Shown: positions 8,827 through 19,389, counted from the first letter of the stretch. The stretch is DNA of 64,000 nt from Bacillota bacterium (GCA_023421955.1 JAEZSE010000004.1:62001-126000), one strand, 5' to 3'. Notes: generated from the sequence alone by a model not told the origin. Numbers and translations are program-made.

Positions 8827-11800
8827 TCAGGATCCATCCTCTCCCATCAGCACATGTGCATAATGGGTGGCTCCATCTTTGGAAAGCGGGATTGCCTTGT
8901 CCGGCAAGTCCCTGCCATCCAGAATGACCTGGCGGACACCCCCGCACACACCCTTGGAATTTTCCACCCGGATAATGTAGAGTGTGCCGTTGTGACGGTA
9001 TTCCATGTTATACTCACGCCAGGAGGCAGGAATACATGGCTCGACCAACAGCTTGTCGCCATTGAGGCGAAGGCCCAGCAATGCCTCCACCGCCACGCGG
9101 TACATCCACGCTGAAGAACCGGTATACCATGTCCAGCCACCACGGCCGGTGAGCGGTGCCATGGAGTAAACATCAGCGGCTGTGACATAGGGCTCCACCT
9201 TATAGCGATCCTTTGCCATAGGGGTGTTACCATGCTGCACCGGATTAAGAAGATACATGAGCCGCCAGGCCATGTCGCCCATGCCCATTCTTGCATAGGC
9301 CCAAACTGCCCAGATGGCAGCGTGGGTGTATTGCCCGCCGTTTTCACGCACACCGGCCAGATAGCCCTTGATGTAGCCAGGCTCCATAGCTGTGTTGGCA
9401 AATGGCGGCCACAACAGGCGCAGCACGCCATCCTCCCAACTCACGAGATGCTTCTCAACAGCCTGGAGTGCGCTTTCGGCCCGCTGACGGTCTCCTGTGC
9501 CACAGATGGCTGCCCAGGCTTGCGAAATGCAGTCAATACGGCATTCATCGTTGATCGCCGAACCCAGCGGCGTTCCATCGTCAAAGAACGCCCGTCGGTA
9601 CCACGCGCCGTCCCACCCATGCTCCTCCACAGCTTTCTCGATTTCTTCCGCAGCCTTCTCGAGTGAGTTAGCCTCCTCGTTTTGCCCAATGAGCCGGAGT
9701 GTAGCGGCAAACCGCCTTTGCGTGTTGCTAAGAAACCAGCCCAACCACACGCTCTCCCCCTTGCCCTCATCCCCCACACTGTTCATCGCGTCGTTCCAAT
9801 CACCAGTGCCGATGAGCGGCAAGCCGTGGGAGCCTTTTTGCGCGGCGCGGTTCAGCGCCTGCAGGCAATGCTGATACAGCGGCTCCCGCAGCACAGCGGG
9901 CTCAGCCACGCCATACCAGTCCTCCTGACCTTCCGGAATTGACACATCCTTAAGGTAATTCACCTCTTCTGACAGAATGCTGGTGTCTCCGGTGTGCTCC
10001 ACATAATCCGCAGTCACATAGGGAAGAAACACCAAGTCGTCAGTGATGTGGGTGCGTACTCCCCGAATGGGCGGGTGCCACCAGTGCTGCACATCGCCGC
10101 TTTCAAACTGATGGGCAGCGCAGTCAAGGATGTGATCCCGGATGAATGTCGGATCCGTCCAAATGAGCGCCAGCATATCCTGCAATTGGTCACGGAAGCC
10201 GATGGCACCACCGGCCTGATAAAACCCTGCCCGGCCCAAAATGCGGCTGGCTTTGGTCTGATAAAGCAGCCAGCGGTTCACCATCAAATCCATGGCCGGA
10301 TCCGGTGTTTTCACTTTGAGCGCAGTAAGGTCATTGGCCCATTGCTTCGTTGTCTTGCGATAAGCTTCACGGGATTTTTCCGCAGTGTCATACGACCGCA
10401 CAATTGAACGCACAGCATCCAGACCCTGCGCAGAGCCCAGCACAAGCACTGCCTGTCGTGACATCCCCGGTGGGATCTTCAACTGCGCCCGCAGCGCGGC
10501 ACAACCGCCCAACCCTGACCCAAGCGCACCGGAAAACTCAGTACGCACCATGCCGGCAGGGTTCTCCAGCCCCCCAAGCACGCCGATGAACTCGGTGCGG
10601 CTTGCCGTGCAAGTGGTCTCCACGCCGGGCATCGCCATAAAGGCCAGCTCGCCCCGAAATTCATCCCGATAAGAGTTTTCCACCCACAGCGCACCGGTCT
10701 GCGGATCTTTTCGCACGGCGATAAACGGCGCGGTGCGCTCCCTGCCATCGCCCAGCACAAAATCACAGAACCAGGTAATGTCGATATCACGGGCTTTGGG
10801 GCCGGGGTTGAATACCTTGAGCATCTGCACGCGAACCCCGCCGCCGAAGGGCACAAACACCGTGTTCTGCTGCAGCAGCCCGTAGCCGCCGTACTCATAG
10901 CAGGTCCATCCTTGCCCGTGGCGGGTGCGATAGATGCCCCTGCCTCTGGCCGGCCAACAAGACGGACTCCAGAAATCGCCGGTTTCCCGGTCTCGCAAGT
11001 AGAGCGCCTCGCCTGCCCGCCCGGACACAGGGTCATTGTACCAGGGGGTGAGCTTGTTCTCCCGGCTGTTTTTCGTCCAAGTGTAGCCGAGTCCGCCTTC
11101 GGTGGTAACCATGCCCATATCTCCGTCGGTGATCACATTGCACCAGGGCATCGGCGTGTTCACGCCCTCCGGCAACTCAATCACATATTCGGAGCCGTCT
11201 TCCACAAAGCCACCAATGCCATTGTGGAAAACCGTCTCCACCGTTTGTAAAGGCACTTCTTCCCAGTGCTCCGGCTTTTTTCGCTCAAAAGGTGCTAGCA
11301 CCGCCTGGGCTGCGATGGGCTTCAATTGCGCCGTGAGGGGCTGGCCGGCCTTCAGCAAGCAGCGTGCTGCTGCAAGCAGCGTGCGCAAGGTGTCTGCACC
11401 CACCTGCCCGGCAGTAACCAGAAATACACCGCCCTTGCGGTTCAGATGCTCACGCTCGTGGCTGGACATCACAGTGTCGTGCAGCCTTTCGTGAAGAGGC
11501 CTGCGATAATCGTTGCCGTATTCATTGAGCAGCACGAGATCCACAGGCAAGCCCTTGAACCGCCACCAGGCATGGGCAAGCAGCAGATGGCGGGCCGCCT
11601 CAATGTGCTCCATGTCGGAAATTTTCAGCACGATGATGGGGTTATCACCGGAGATACCCAGCTCCCACAGTGCACTTTGACCACGCGGCACCGTTTCCAA
11701 CGCCGGCAGGCGTGCGCGCACCACCGGTAGATTATAAAGCACATGGCTGGTCATCGCCGAGAAAAAGCGCAGTTGGTTTGGCTTGACGCCCAAATAGCGC

Positions 11801-14800
11801 ATGTTGGCCTGTTCCTGCGTCCATGCCATCTCAAACGCCCGTTCCACCGCGCCTTCCGACGCCAGCGCATCGGAGACGGCAAGAGCCTTTTGCCTGTCCC
11901 ACCCGCAGGAGATCAGGAATGTGAGAGACACCGATCCCTTCTGCGGCAGCACCACGGTGGTGCGCATGCACACCGCAGGGTCGGTAATGTTACCCTCTGT
12001 GCTGCCCAATGCCCTACCGCCCACCAAGTGCAGCGGCGCACGCACACTGCGGCCCCGGCCCAGGCAAGCCTCGCGGGAAGTATCAAATTGCACCGGCTTC
12101 ACCGGCCCGTCTGGCCCCACAAAGCGGCAGGCCAAGTGGGGCATGTTCTGTTTGGGATCACGGGGGCGGCGTCGCACCAACACCACACCACTGTCGGGCA
12201 GGTATTCAGTCTGCACAAACAGGTTTTGAAAGGCCGGGTGGGCTTCATCATTGGCCTGGGTGTTGAGCACCGCCTCGAAATACACGGTGACCTCCAGCCG
12301 TTTCTCCTCATCTGACCGATTCACCAATGTGATCCTGCGCATCTCAGCTGGGTTGTCGGTGGCGATCGCCACCTCCAGCGTGGTTGCCACATCGCCGTCT
12401 ACCCGCCTGAATGTGGCCATATGGGGTTCAAACTGCGCCTCGTATTCCTCCGCCCTGCCCAAACCCGGCTGCAACGCCGCGCTCCACTCCCGGGCTGCGG
12501 CTGTATCCTTGACGTAAAAAAAGATCCCATGATCCTGTGTCACAGCGTCGTCGCGCCAACGGTTGAGCGCCAGCCCATCCCACCGGCTCTGGCCGGCCCC
12601 GGCTGCGTTGATGTGAAGCAGATAGGCGCCGTTGGAGAGAACGTGCACCTCCGGCGGCCAGAGCCCGTCAGTGCCCCGCACGGTGCGCACCATGCGCACC
12701 TCGTGGGGCCGGCGGCTGCGCTGGGGGGCATCCTCTCCGGTGAACTTCTCCAGCACCGCACCCTGTGTGGGGGCCCGTTCCTCCATCAGCAGTTCCACCG
12801 CCCGCACCTGTGGGATGCGGTGAAACCGCTCCACCAGCGAGTTGTTGCAAAGCAGATTGGTCATCGCCGCCAGCGCCATTCCCTGATGGTGCACCATGTA
12901 GCTTTTCACGATCTTGTACGGATCCCGGTCCAGCCGCCTGCCAGGCGTAAAATCCACCGCTTCATACATGCCATACTCGCCAAGCATGCCCATGGAAACA
13001 AGCCGGCGGATGTTTTCCAATGCCGCCTCCGGTGCAAAGGGCAACGCCATCAGCGACGCATAGGGAGCAATAACCAGGTCTTTTGAGAGACCGGAGCGCA
13101 TGCCCATATCGGGCACGCCGAAGGAACGATACTGATAGTTAAGGTTCAGATCAAACTCATGGTAGCCCGACTCGGAAATACCCCATGGTACACCTTTGGC
13201 CTTGGCATAATCCTGTTGGGCCTGGATGACCGAGCGCACTGTTTCACCCAGCAGTGTGCAGGGTTCGTGCCGCAGCACCAACGCCGGCATCAGGTATTCA
13301 AACATCGTGCCGCCCCAGGATAGCAGCGGCATGCCGCCGCCAGCCAGCGCCAGCGCCCGCCCGAGTTTTCGCCAGTGCCGCGCCGGGATACGCCCGTAGG
13401 CGATGGCCAGCAAGCTGGTCACACGGGCCTCGCTGGCCAGCAGGTCATAATAGGAGTTGCCGTGCTTGCCCTGCTCCAGCGACGCGCCGATGGTGAAGAG
13501 ATCACGGGTCTGGTCATAAAGCGCGCCCAAATTCATCTCCAGAGCTGCTCTTTCCAACATATCCGCCAGCTGCTGCCCCGACTCCCTCCTGCTTTCAAAC
13601 TCATCGGACAACCGGTCGGCAAGCTCAGTGAGCCGGGCGTTCCCATTGGCTTTCAACGCGGTATCCACCGCCTCGCGGGCTTTACCGCCATGGCACCATG
13701 CCGCAGGTGAGGCATACTCTTCCCACGATCCCTCCAGCATCACGCGGTATTCGTTGGGCAGCAGGTCCAGCGTCTCCAGCAAGTCCTCCATGTCCTCAAT
13801 CATATCATCAATGAGATCGATAGCCAGGCTTGCCCACTTGCCGCCAAGTTTTTCGGCGGCCTCCGCCGCCCGGTCAGCAAGCTCGGCCACAGCCTTCATA
13901 TCGCGGCGGTCAGCAGCCCGTTCCAGCGCGCTTGCCAGCTCTTCCACACCGGCGTCAGTTTTCTTTTCCGAAAGCACCCGGAGCGTGTCCGCCAACCCTG
14001 ACACAACCCCAAAAGAAACCAGCGGCCCAGCCGCGCACTCCTTTACTGCCTCCGACGCCAGCAGCAGGTAAGCCATCAGGTTGCCGCTGTCCACCGCCGA
14101 CACATACAGCGGGTGCAGCGGGTCGGTGGTGCGTGTGTCATACCAGTTGTAGAGGTGCCCCTGCCACTTTTGCAGACTGCCATAAGCGTCCATGGTGGCG
14201 CTCATGCGCTCCAGCATCCTCCGCGGCGTGATGTAACCCAAGTCGCAGGCAGAAATGTCCGCCACCAGCGACAGGCCAATGTTGGTGGGTGATGTGCGGG
14301 ACGCCACACCCTTGAAGGGGTATTCCTGAAAGTTGTCCGGCGCCAGCCAGTGCTCCTCAGCGCAAACGAACCGCTCGAAATAATGCCAGGTTTTGCGGGC
14401 AATCAGGCGGATCTGGCGGGTGTCTTCCTCCGGCATCGCACAGGATACGCATGGCGGCGGGCGGCTGATCACATGCGCCACCTGCGGAGAAAGAGCCCAT
14501 ACAAGCGGGATGATTGCCCAAAGAGCCCCCGATAGAGAGCCCGCTCCGGCTACGGTGACTGCCGCCATCAGCAAGCACAGGAGTGGTGCTGCCGCCATAT
14601 ATTTCCAGTAACCGGCAGAAGTCGCCGGTTTGCCCTTTTCGGCATCGGCAGCGGTTGTCCACTCCAGTAGGCGCTTTTTGGAGACTGCCATACGATACAG
14701 GCTACGGACAGCTGCATCCAGCGCCACCCATGCCTCAAAGGGCAAGAAGAGCAGATTGAGCACCGGGCGGATGAGGTCCGAGCGGGACGATTTCACCGTC

Positions 14801-17370
14801 ATGGCAAGGCTGCCGCCGGCCTTCGCCATGATTTTAATCAGCATGGAAAACAGCACCGGCAGAAATTCGATGAGAAGAACAGCAATGAGCCCCAGCCACA
14901 GCCGCCCGCAGGCAGCGGAGGTAAACAGAACCACCAACTCCGCCGGAGCCGTAAGCGCCCGGCGGAGGTTATCGGCAATCTTGTATTTGGACAGCCGGTT
15001 GATCGGGTTGGGCAGGCCCTCAGGTGTTTTTTTCCCAAGCCAATTCATGATCTGCCAGTCGCCGCGCAACCACCGGTGCATGCGCTTGAAATAGGCATAA
15101 GCACTGGATGGGAACCCGTCCACGACCGCCACGTCACTTACAAACCCCACGCGGGTGTAGCTGCCCTCCAGCAGGTCATGGGAGAGGATGCGGTTGTCCG
15201 GCAGCTTCCCCTCCAGGCACTCCATAAACACCCGCACATCATAAAGGCCCTTGCCGGTGAAGATGCCTTCTTTAAACAGATCCTGGTAGGCGTCGGCAAT
15301 GGCGCCGCTGTAATGATCCAGGCCGCATTGACCCGTATAGGCCGCAGAAAACTCCGACTGCCTGGAGGATCCGGCAGCCATCTCCACGCGGGGCTGCAGG
15401 ATACCATAGCCCCGGCGCACAGCACCGCCGATCACCTCCGGGCGGTTCAGCGGGTGCAGCATAATGCCGATCATGCGGGCTGCTGCCTCATGGGGCAGCT
15501 CCGTGTCCGCATCCAGTGTGAACACAAACCGAACAGCGTCCAGGCCGGCAGGGCGGCTATCCAGGCCGTCAAATTCAGAAACATCTCCATGGAGCAGCAG
15601 GCGGTTTAGCGCCATGATTGCCCCGCGCTTGCGCTCTGCACCCATGTAAACGCCCTCAGCTTCATTGAAGGCCCGCTTGCGCACCAGAAAGAAAAAGGTT
15701 TCCGGCGCATACTTGCGGTTCAACTCCTCCGCCTTATGTGCCCCCAGTGCAGTCAGTGCGCGATCACGCTCCTCATCAGGTACCCGCTCGTCCTTATGAT
15801 CCACCAGCAGGCAGTAGCGAGTGTTGCCGCCGCCATGGCGAATGTAGAGTGTCTCCAGCTGCTCCATCAATTTCTTCAGGCGTTCGGCGTTGGGCAGCAG
15901 CGCTGGGATTGCTACCAGCGTGCGGCCCTCATCAGGCACACCGTCTTTCAGATCGATCGCCGGAATCACCTCGGAGCGCACCAGCCGCTTCACTGCCTCG
16001 TCCACCACAAACACACCGGTCTTGGTAAATGCCACCAAGGCTGTGAGGAAAAGCAACATCCGAAGCAAAACGCTGCCCGGTGAAAGCCAGGTCAGAACAG
16101 CTGCCAGTGCCAGGCTCACCACCCAGATTGAGACGCTGTAGAGCAGCAGCTTGGTCTTGCGCTTCATTGTGAAAGGCCGACCCTTCACCTTTTCAGCCAG
16201 CAGATTGACACCGTCTTCGGCCAGATACCAACCAATATGGCGTTCCTTCTCGTTCTGGCTTCCCGCATGCTCAGCGGCACACTGCACAGCAAGCCTGGAA
16301 AGATGCAGCTCAGAAATGTCCCACCGCTCAGCCAGACGTTCAACCCGCCTGCGGTACATTCCCCTGCTCAACTCATCCATTTGCTGGTAGACACCGGTGG
16401 GATCATCCATCAGTGTGCGCTCCACCACGCTCACCATGCGGAATAGGTCCAGCCAATTGAGCGCGTCCAAATATCGCAGGCTGTCCATGCAGTTGCTGAT
16501 CAACAGCTTGTCGGCGCCCTGCCGGTGGTGGGAACTGGCGATCTGATCCTCCAGGATAAAGCCTCGCTCAGAAAGATACTGATCCAGCCACTTCAACTGT
16601 GCTCCGGCATTTTCACCCTGCTCCATGAGCCGTATGGACAGCCGCTCCAGAAACGCGCCGCCGGTGTTGTCCTTTTTGAGCCATGGCACCTTTTTGCTGC
16701 GGTTGTTCCATTCCTGCTCGTTACCCGCTGTTTCGGCCATGGTTTCGGCAAAGGCCTCGGCGCCATCCCATTGGCGGTGGGTATCGGCACAGGCGGCGGC
16801 CACCTCTGCCACGCGCTTCAACACCGATAGCCGCAAAAATGCCGGCAGGATCCAAAGCTCCTTCAGTGTCAGCGGCGTTTTCTTCTGATACTCATTCAGA
16901 TACATCACCAGCGTCTCGGTGCAGACGCGGCCATTGGTATAGCTTAGGAGGTTGTCGGAGATGGAGCACGCCCTCGGCACGCCCTCGCCCTTCATGATAG
17001 GCAGTCGCGGCGGACCGGACCGCAGCATGTTCTGCACACGGTAGATTTCCTGCTCAACCATGTAAAAATTGTCCAAAATCCAGCGGCCAGCCGGCACCAG
17101 GTCTTCATCCTCAGGCACGGCGGCCAATGCCTTGCGAGCGCGGCGAATCTCCTCCGATGCGCGGTTCAGCATCGCAAGCGAGGTGCGGTCGCGGCCTTCC
17201 ACAGACTTTTGGGTGCGTGCCAGGCTGCCGGCCACACCGCGGATGCTCTCATCATCTAGCTCCACCGCAGCTTTTTGCGCGCCGATAGAAGACCGCCGGC
17301 CAGCCACCAACACAGCCAGTACAATGGAGAGAAAGAATATGGAAAGCAGAACGGCAGAGACAATATCCAT
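8827..17370 (-). CDS. Giant cyclic beta-1,2-glucan synthase (GT84-GH94), NdvB/ChvB type
   Basis: 2847 residues, the full size of the NdvB/ChvB/Cgs family. These inner-membrane enzymes initiate, elongate, cyclise and trim cyclic beta-1,2-glucan from UDP-glucose. Residues 2-24 form a TM helix, with further TM segments near 405-450, 810-840 and 925-960. The glycosyltransferase region shows a DxD motif in FTLDADTELP (about 620), SHDLLEG (about 732) and RMHRWLRGDWQ (about 766). A glycoamylase-like (PF10091) region spans about 1300-1500 (MVHHQGMALAAMTNL). Two GH94 supersandwich regions follow (about 1570 and 2075). The C-terminal GH94 (alpha/alpha)6 domain has the catalytic-type GTGDWNDAMN (Asp near 2523), thought to set glucan length by phosphorolysis. 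GGAG precedes ATG at 17370. Linkage and cyclisation are inferred from the family. Confidence 0.9.
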   Translation of the reverse strand: MDIVSAVLLSIFFLSIVLAVLVAGRRSSIGAQKAAVELDDESIRGVAGSLARTQKSVEGRDRTSLAMLNRASEEIRRARKALAAVPEDEDLVPAGRWILDNFYMVEQEIYRVQNMLRSGPPRLPIMKGEGVPRACSISDNLLSYTNGRVCTETLVMYLNEYQKKTPLTLKELWILPAFLRLSVLKRVAEVAAACADTHRQWDGAEAFAETMAETAGNEQEWNNRSKKVPWLKKDNTGGAFLERLSIRLMEQGENAGAQLKWLDQYLSERGFILEDQIASSHHRQGADKLLISNCMDSLRYLDALNWLDLFRMVSVVERTLMDDPTGVYQQMDELSRGMYRRRVERLAERWDISELHLSRLAVQCAAEHAGSQNEKERHIGWYLAEDGVNLLAEKVKGRPFTMKRKTKLLLYSVSIWVVSLALAAVLTWLSPGSVLLRMLLFLTALVAFTKTGVFVVDEAVKRLVRSEVIPAIDLKDGVPDEGRTLVAIPALLPNAERLKKLMEQLETLYIRHGGGNTRYCLLVDHKDERVPDEERDRALTALGAHKAEELNRKYAPETFFFLVRKRAFNEAEGVYMGAERKRGAIMALNRLLLHGDVSEFDGLDSRPAGLDAVRFVFTLDADTELPHEAAARMIGIMLHPLNRPEVIGGAVRRGYGILQPRVEMAAGSSRQSEFSAAYTGQCGLDHYSGAIADAYQDLFKEGIFTGKGLYDVRVFMECLEGKLPDNRILSHDLLEGSYTRVGFVSDVAVVDGFPSSAYAYFKRMHRWLRGDWQIMNWLGKKTPEGLPNPINRLSKYKIADNLRRALTAPAELVVLFTSAACGRLWLGLIAVLLIEFLPVLFSMLIKIMAKAGGSLAMTVKSSRSDLIRPVLNLLFLPFEAWVALDAAVRSLYRMAVSKKRLLEWTTAADAEKGKPATSAGYWKYMAAAPLLCLLMAAVTVAGAGSLSGALWAIIPLVWALSPQVAHVISRPPPCVSCAMPEEDTRQIRLIARKTWHYFERFVCAEEHWLAPDNFQEYPFKGVASRTSPTNIGLSLVADISACDLGYITPRRMLERMSATMDAYGSLQKWQGHLYNWYDTRTTDPLHPLYVSAVDSGNLMAYLLLASEAVKECAAGPLVSFGVVSGLADTLRVLSEKKTDAGVEELASALERAADRRDMKAVAELADRAAEAAEKLGGKWASLAIDLIDDMIEDMEDLLETLDLLPNEYRVMLEGSWEEYASPAAWCHGGKAREAVDTALKANGNARLTELADRLSDEFESRRESGQQLADMLERAALEMNLGALYDQTRDLFTIGASLEQGKHGNSYYDLLASEARVTSLLAIAYGRIPARHWRKLGRALALAGGGMPLLSWGGTMFEYLMPALVLRHEPCTLLGETVRSVIQAQQDYAKAKGVPWGISESGYHEFDLNLNYQYRSFGVPDMGMRSGLSKDLVIAPYASLMALPFAPEAALENIRRLVSMGMLGEYGMYEAVDFTPGRRLDRDPYKIVKSYMVHHQGMALAAMTNLLCNNSLVERFHRIPQVRAVELLMEERAPTQGAVLEKFTGEDAPQRSRRPHEVRMVRTVRGTDGLWPPEVHVLSNGAYLLHINAAGAGQSRWDGLALNRWRDDAVTQDHGIFFYVKDTAAAREWSAALQPGLGRAEEYEAQFEPHMATFRRVDGDVATTLEVAIATDNPAEMRRITLVNRSDEEKRLEVTVYFEAVLNTQANDEAHPAFQNLFVQTEYLPDSGVVLVRRRPRDPKQNMPHLACRFVGPDGPVKPVQFDTSREACLGRGRSVRAPLHLVGGRALGSTEGNITDPAVCMRTTVVLPQKGSVSLTFLISCGWDRQKALAVSDALASEGAVERAFEMAWTQEQANMRYLGVKPNQLRFFSAMTSHVLYNLPVVRARLPALETVPRGQSALWELGISGDNPIIVLKISDMEHIEAARHLLLAHAWWRFKGLPVDLVLLNEYGNDYRRPLHERLHDTVMSSHEREHLNRKGGVFLVTAGQVGADTLRTLLAAARCLLKAGQPLTAQLKPIAAQAVLAPFERKKPEHWEEVPLQTVETVFHNGIGGFVEDGSEYVIELPEGVNTPMPWCNVITDGDMGMVTTEGGLGYTWTKNSRENKLTPWYNDPVSGRAGEALYLRDRETGDFWSPSCWPARGRGIYRTRHGQGWTCYEYGGYGLLQQNTVFVPFGGGVRVQMLKVFNPGPKARDIDITWFCDFVLGDGRERTAPFIAVRKDPQTGALWVENSYRDEFRGELAFMAMPGVETTCTASRTEFIGVLGGLENPAGMVRTEFSGALGSGLGGCAALRAQLKIPPGMSRQAVLVLGSAQGLDAVRSIVRSYDTAEKSREAYRKTTKQWANDLTALKVKTPDPAMDLMVNRWLLYQTKASRILGRAGFYQAGGAIGFRDQLQDMLALIWTDPTFIRDHILDCAAHQFESGDVQHWWHPPIRGVRTHITDDLVFLPYVTADYVEHTGDTSILSEEVNYLKDVSIPEGQEDWYGVAEPAVLREPLYQHCLQALNRAAQKGSHGLPLIGTGDWNDAMNSVGDEGKGESVWLGWFLSNTQRRFAATLRLIGQNEEANSLEKAAEEIEKAVEEHGWDGAWYRRAFFDDGTPLGSAINDECRIDCISQAWAAICGTGDRQRAESALQAVEKHLVSWEDGVLRLLWPPFANTAMEPGYIKGYLAGVRENGGQYTHAAIWAVWAYARMGMGDMAWRLMYLLNPVQHGNTPMAKDRYKVEPYVTAADVYSMAPLTGRGGWTWYTGSSAWMYRVAVEALLGLRLNGDKLLVEPCIPASWREYNMEYRHNGTLYIIRVENSKGVCGGVRQVILDGRDLPDKAIPLSKDGATHYAHVLMGEDGS

Positions 17371-17460
17371 ACAACGCTCCGTATGCGCGGGTTCAAAGTT
17401 TCCTATTCATTTTTCCTGCCCATGGCAAACGCTATACCAGACGCTTTGTCGAAAAGGAGC

Positions 17461-17489
17461 TTGAAAAGGGGTTTGGTAACAGTTACTAT
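17461..17489 (+). promoter_or_regulatory. Promoter of the HAD phosphatase gene
   Basis: TTGAAA (17461-17466), 17-base spacer, TACTAT (17484-17489). The expected start lies about 18 bases before the ATG at 17514, with GGGAG between. Confidence 0.6.
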
Positions 17490-17513
17490 AAGAAAAAACT
17501 TCGGGAGAGCAGT

Positions 17514-18167
17514 ATGAACGAAGTCAGAGCTGTGTTGTTTGATATGGATGGCGTGCTGGTGAATAGCGAACCAGTCATCACCGAGGCGGCAATCCGGGCT
17601 CTCCGCGAGTTTGGGGTGTCGGCTGCCGCAGCTGACTTTCACCCTTTCACCGGCATGGGCGAAGACCGTTTCATCGGCGGTGTGGCGGAGCTGCACGGCA
17701 AGCCTTATGACAAAGCGATGAAAGCCAGAGCCTATGCGATTTATCAGGACATCGTGGGCTGCATGATCGAGGTTTATCCGGGCACACTGCCGCTGTTGAA
17801 GCTGCTGAAGGAAAAGGGCATCCCAACCGCCCTGGCCAGCAGCGCCGACCTCATCAAGGTGAAGGCAAACCTCCATGCCGCCGGCATCGACATGGAGCTG
17901 TTTGGCGCCATCGTGTGCGGTGATGACGTTGAGCAAAAGAAGCCTGCGCCAGACATTTACCTGTTGGCTGCCGCGCGCCTTGGTGTGGAGCCATCTGCCT
18001 GCGTGGTCGTGGAAGACGCCGTGAGCGGCATCCACGCGGCCAGCACCGCCGGTATGCGAACTGTTGCGGTGATGACTTCTTTCAGTGAGTCTGTTTTGAA
18101 AGCCGAGGGCGCGGTCGCCGTCTGCCAGGACATCTCCGGTGTGTGGGGCTGCCTGGCCTCGCTGTAG
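17514..18167 (+). CDS. HAD-superfamily phosphatase/phosphomutase (beta-PGM-like)
   Basis: 217-residue cytosolic HAD hydrolase, subfamily IA with an alpha-helical cap. Motif I is FDMDGVLVNSEP (nucleophile Asp about 10), motif II is ALASSAD (the Ser/Thr position), motif III is KKPAPDIYLLAA with Lys, and motif IV is VVVEDAVSGIHAA. This is the pattern of beta-phosphoglucomutase and related sugar-phosphate phosphatases; the exact substrate cannot be read from sequence. GGGAG lies before ATG 17514. It is divergent from the glucan synthase with a 143-base shared gap. GH94 phosphorolysis gives alpha-glucose-1-phosphate, so a direct metabolic link with a beta-PGM is not obvious. Confidence 0.8.
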   Translation: MNEVRAVLFDMDGVLVNSEPVITEAAIRALREFGVSAAAADFHPFTGMGEDRFIGGVAELHGKPYDKAMKARAYAIYQDIVGCMIEVYPGTLPLLKLLKEKGIPTALASSADLIKVKANLHAAGIDMELFGAIVCGDDVEQKKPAPDIYLLAAARLGVEPSACVVVEDAVSGIHAASTAGMRTVAVMTSFSESVLKAEGAVAVCQDISGVWGCLASL

Positions 18168-18171
18168 CATG

Positions 18172-19248
18172 TCATTCCCCTCCCCCGTACAGAAAGCTTC
18201 TCAGCGCGTTTTTGTTTTTGTCAAAATCGATGGAGATGATAGACATCCCTTTATATTTCTTGTCTGAAAAGCTGCCCGCCACAGGCACTGCCATTTGCTT
18301 GAGCTCATTGCTTCGCATCGAAAGCACCTCGCGGGCCAATAGGATGGCTCCGCCTGTGGTAATGTTTGTCTTCACTTTTGGCAACAGGGTGTTCATCAGA
18401 TCAATCGCCTTGATCACACCCATGCCCTTCACCTCAGCAAGCGCCGCCATCATCACGTTGCGCTGCCGCTGGGTGCGGCGGAAATCGCTGTCTATCTTCC
18501 GGATGCGGGAATAGGCAAGCGCGGTGTCACCGTCCAGATGCTTTCTGCCGGCACCTTTGGATACCTTGTATCCGTAGGAGCGCAGATAGGTGATCTCCTT
18601 GTCGGTCAACTCAATGTCCACACCACCCACCGCGTCGATGATGTCGCGGATGGCACTGAAATCCAATCGGATATACCGCTGGATATCCAGCCCGAACACC
18701 TCGTTGACCGTGTTGATGGAAAGGCCCGCCCCACCAAAGGCAAACGCGGCGTTCAGCCGGTTCCAGTCATGGCCCTCAATGGGCACCAGTGTGTCGCGTA
18801 GAATGGAGGCTAGCTTGATTGTGTTGTTCTTCTGGTCAATAGACACAATCATATTGAGATCTGACCTACCGCTGCCACCGGCTTCCCAGGTATCCACTCC
18901 CAACACCAGGATGTTGATCACGTTGCTGTTGATTGGTTTTACTGCATACACCGGTGTCTTGCCGGGAGTGCCGCCTAGGCGAGGTTGATCGAGCTCTTCC
19001 TGGCTTTGCTCCCCTGGTTCCAGCCCCTCCGGCTGCTCGATCCGGTTGTTGCTTTTAGCTCTCTCCACAATGGGTAAACGCTCAAAATAACCAATTGAAT
19101 TGAGCTTCCACACAACTACCGCCAGCAAGCACAGTTCAGTAAAAAGCATGATGACCAGCAATCGTGTCAAAACACGAAAAGCAGGTCGCATTGGCCTTGG
19201 TGTGACACTTTTTATGTCATGATCCACATTTTGATTGTTTTTGTCCAA
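18172..19248 (-). CDS. LytR-CpsA-Psr (LCP) family wall polymer transferase
   Basis: 358 residues. LCP enzymes transfer undecaprenyl-linked teichoic acid or polysaccharide onto peptidoglycan outside the membrane. A short basic cytosolic N-terminus and one TM helix (about 26-48) precede a linker and the extracellular LCP domain. That domain has ILVLGVDTWEAGGSGRSDLNMIVSID, the arginine-bearing ASILRDTLVPI, NRLNAAFAFGG, DFSAIRDIIDAVGGVDIEL, LDGDTALAYSRIR and DFRRTQRQRNVM, the polyprenyl-phosphate-binding arginines. The start is TTG at 19248 with GGAGG seven bases upstream. It lies tail to tail with the HAD gene, four bases apart. Confidence 0.9.
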   Translation of the reverse strand: MDKNNQNVDHDIKSVTPRPMRPAFRVLTRLLVIMLFTELCLLAVVVWKLNSIGYFERLPIVERAKSNNRIEQPEGLEPGEQSQEELDQPRLGGTPGKTPVYAVKPINSNVINILVLGVDTWEAGGSGRSDLNMIVSIDQKNNTIKLASILRDTLVPIEGHDWNRLNAAFAFGGAGLSINTVNEVFGLDIQRYIRLDFSAIRDIIDAVGGVDIELTDKEITYLRSYGYKVSKGAGRKHLDGDTALAYSRIRKIDSDFRRTQRQRNVMMAALAEVKGMGVIKAIDLMNTLLPKVKTNITTGGAILLAREVLSMRSNELKQMAVPVAGSFSDKKYKGMSIISIDFDKNKNALRSFLYGGGE

Positions 19249-19316
19249 TCGATGCCTCCGAAACGCTGTCTAGCATAGATTCGCCATCACGTCAGGATGT
19301 ATACGCCGCTCAGGTA

Positions 19317-19345
19317 AGCATAGAAATGTCGCCGGGAATCGACAA
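19317..19345 (-). promoter_or_regulatory. Candidate LCP gene promoter
   Basis: TTGTCG (19340-19345), 17-base spacer, TATGCT (19317-19322) on the minus strand, about 70 bases upstream of the TTG start. Confidence 0.45.
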
Positions 19346-19389
19346 AACCAAACAGGATAAACTAACCTTTGTGTGGAGGGATTGAAAAG

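Noticed and set aside
17514..18167. Functional operon of beta-phosphoglucomutase with the glucan synthase
   Set aside because: The genes are divergent, and GH94 phosphorolysis gives alpha-glucose-1-phosphate, which is not the substrate of beta-PGM.
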